Shown: positions 6,324 to 7,691 of the stretch, in pieces
How the letters are laid out: every line of letters begins with the position of its first letter
Position numbering within the stretch: the first letter of the stretch is position 1
Source: Firmicutes bacterium UBA6132
GTDB lineage: Bacteria; Bacillota_A; Clostridia; Tissierellales; Sedimentibacteraceae
Length of the DNA: 7,691 nt
Assembly: GCA_002435835.1 (NCBI GenBank)
Contig: DIVM01000063.1
Coordinates: 13,237-20,927 of the forward strand
Reading direction: 5' to 3'
Program-made: the position numbers and the translations under genes
The notes under the pieces: model-generated
The model's input: the letters and a program-made list of their open reading frames with translations, nothing else
What the model was told of the DNA's origin: nothing
Databases searched by the model: none

Positions 6324-6496
6324 CATTTGAACTATCAAAATTTATAATATAAATAATGATGGATTATTAGTATCCCATAACCCCAATCAACTTATTTAAT
6401 AATCAGGCAATGCTTTCAGAAGATGCTTACCAGCATTTAAGAACTTAAATATCTAATATTACCAATAGCTGTTATAGACTTGGAACTAATAACTTT

Positions 6497-7690
6497 CTAC
6501 TCATTAATAATCACTTTATAATTTTTAGCAGTTGCTTTTGTTACTGCTGGTATTATAATAATAGCTACTAACATTCCAGGAAAAATTTCATGTATTATAC
6601 TGCTATAACCTAATGCATACCATACAGTTGCAACAATTCCTCCAGATAACATACCTGCCATTGCTCCCTCTTTATTACACAATTTAGGATTAGTTAACAT
6701 ATATAATTCTAATGGTCCAAAAGAAGCTGCTGTTGCTGACCATGCATAGTTAACTAAAGCAAATACTGTATCTATATTCATAAGAGCTATTCCAGTAGAA
6801 AGAACGCCACATACAATCATAGTTACTTGACTTATTTTAACTATTTGCTTTTGAGAATATTCTTTCTTTGAAAATGAATGCAACAAGTCACTGGACACAG
6901 CCTGAACTGCTACCATTAACTGAGATGAATAAGTGGATGCAATGGCTGAGAATATAGCAGCGATGACAATACCTGTAATTACTGGATGAGCAAATTTAAC
7001 TACTAATGAAGGGAATATGTACTCAGGATCGGCAATGTTAGGTATTAAAATTCGTCCTATTAATCCTAATAAGTTAGAACCAGCCATTACAACAACATAC
7101 CACATCATCATTATATATGTAGCTGATTGTATAGTTTTATCATCTTTAGCAGTTAAATAACGTTGTTGAACGTGAGGTTGACCTATCTCGCCTACACCAT
7201 AAATTACCCAGCCAAATGCTAAGCTTGCAGCTTTTATGCCCTTTTCACCATATACTGATGTAGCAAGTAATGGATCAATCGTTAATAATTGTTGCCAGAA
7301 TGAATTCCAACCGCCTAACATGCCAAATATAAACAATATAGGAGCAGCAACAAATACAAATAACATTATTAAGCCCTGTGTTAAATCTGTATAAATAACA
7401 GAACTATATCCACCAAAATAGCAAAATCCTATTACAAATACAGCTCCGAATATTAAACCTAAATTATAGTCAATTTCTATCAGTGCTTGCACAGTTTTTC
7501 CTGTTGAAGTAAGTTGAGCAGACATATAAGGAATAAAGAATAAAATTAATAATATTGCAGCAATAATTCTAATGCTGTGATTATTAACACTTACACCCCA
7601 TTCTTTTTGCAATCTTTTTTCAAGATAATCGGAAATGCTCAGTGCCCCAAGCTTTTGTCCTTGACTTCTTAATCGTGGAGCTATAAAAAA
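6497..7690 (-). CDS. PutP-like sodium:solute symporter (SSS family), 5' end cut by window edge
   Basis: The frame is open to the right edge, so the start lies outside; about 397 residues are visible of a family usually near 480-500. A TTG at 7612-7610 is internal, not the start, because the upstream codons continue a conserved segment (FFIAPRLRSQGQ, then ALSISDYLEKRL). The family match also rests on GQPHVQQRYL (about visible residues 170-179), FSAIASTYSSQL with the Ser-Thr pair that binds Na+ in PutP (S252, T253), and AWSATAASFGPLELYML followed by GAMAGMLSGG. About ten membrane helices are visible. PutP imports proline with Na+; other members carry different substrates, so proline is likely but not proven. 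It is convergent with the LysR gene and not part of the opine operon, though proline transport would fit a cyclodeaminase nearby. It ends with a short polar tail and TAG; I see no convincing terminator after it. Confidence 0.9.
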   Translation of the reverse strand, partial: FFIAPRLRSQGQKLGALSISDYLEKRLQKEWGVSVNNHSIRIIAAILLILFFIPYMSAQLTSTGKTVQALIEIDYNLGLIFGAVFVIGFCYFGGYSSVIYTDLTQGLIMLFVFVAAPILFIFGMLGGWNSFWQQLLTIDPLLATSVYGEKGIKAASLAFGWVIYGVGEIGQPHVQQRYLTAKDDKTIQSATYIMMMWYVVVMAGSNLLGLIGRILIPNIADPEYIFPSLVVKFAHPVITGIVIAAIFSAIASTYSSQLMVAVQAVSSDLLHSFSKKEYSQKQIVKISQVTMIVCGVLSTGIALMNIDTVFALVNYAWSATAASFGPLELYMLTNPKLCNKEGAMAGMLSGGIVATVWYALGYSSIIHEIFPGMLVAIIIIPAVTKATAKNYKVIINE

Positions 7691-7691
7691 C

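Noticed and set aside
6362..6404. 8-bp inverted repeat (GATTATTA/TAATAATC) downstream of the PutP-like gene, as a terminator
   Set aside because: The loop of 27 bases is long, the arms are nearly all A/T and no U-run follows on the minus strand. A 5-bp ATGCT/AGCAT hairpin at 6423-6436 is also too weak.
7610..7612. TTG as start codon of the PutP-like symporter
   Set aside because: The same frame continues upstream to the window edge and encodes conserved family residues (APRLR and ISDYLEKRL), so the true start is beyond 7691.

Overview
The window is very AT-rich (intergenic DNA is mostly A/T). It has strong GGAGG-type ribosome binding sites and the gene style of a low-GC Firmicute, most likely an anaerobic Clostridium-like organism. 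This rests on base composition, Shine-Dalgarno sequences and protein families: a RocR-like sigma-54 activator, a CcpA-type cre site, and amino-acid enzymes and transporters. I cannot name a species from the sequence.

Layout: (i) 1-1115, minus strand: the N-terminal 371 residues of a PAS + AAA+ sigma-54-dependent activator, cut by the left edge and missing from the track of complete frames because its stop lies outside. (ii) 1116-1594: a 479-bp gene-free stretch with the activator's probable promoter, a widely spaced 12-bp inverted repeat and two or three hairpins, some of which probably end the upstream operon. (iii) 1595-5149, minus strand: a tight three-gene operon with overlapping reading frames. 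In transcription order it encodes a GltS/ESS-type Na+ symporter, an octopine/nopaline (opine) dehydrogenase family protein and an ornithine cyclodeaminase/mu-crystallin family protein. (iv) 5150-5338: a compact divergent control region with a LysR-type box, two candidate promoters that face each other, and a cre-like palindrome between their predicted start sites. (v) 5339-6271, plus strand: a divergent LysR-family regulator, followed at once by a strong intrinsic terminator. (vi) 6324-6496: a short gap with nothing convincing. (vii) 6497-7690, minus strand: a PutP-like Na+/solute symporter with its N-terminus beyond the right edge.

How the parts may work together (inference): the LysR protein probably senses a small molecule and switches on the divergent operon, while CcpA may repress it when preferred sugars are present. 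The symporter would import an acidic amino acid or an opine-like N-carboxyalkyl amino acid. The opine dehydrogenase would oxidatively split it into an amino acid and a 2-oxo acid, or run in reverse to regenerate NAD(P)+. The cyclodeaminase-like enzyme would then act on the freed amino acid or a related imine. The flanking RocR-like activator and PutP-like symporter suggest an arginine/ornithine/proline neighbourhood. The most interesting item is this transporter + opine dehydrogenase + cyclodeaminase operon. Its substrate cannot be read from the sequence, and the cyclodeaminase-like protein lacks the usual catalytic-loop signature, so plain ornithine-to-proline chemistry is doubtful.
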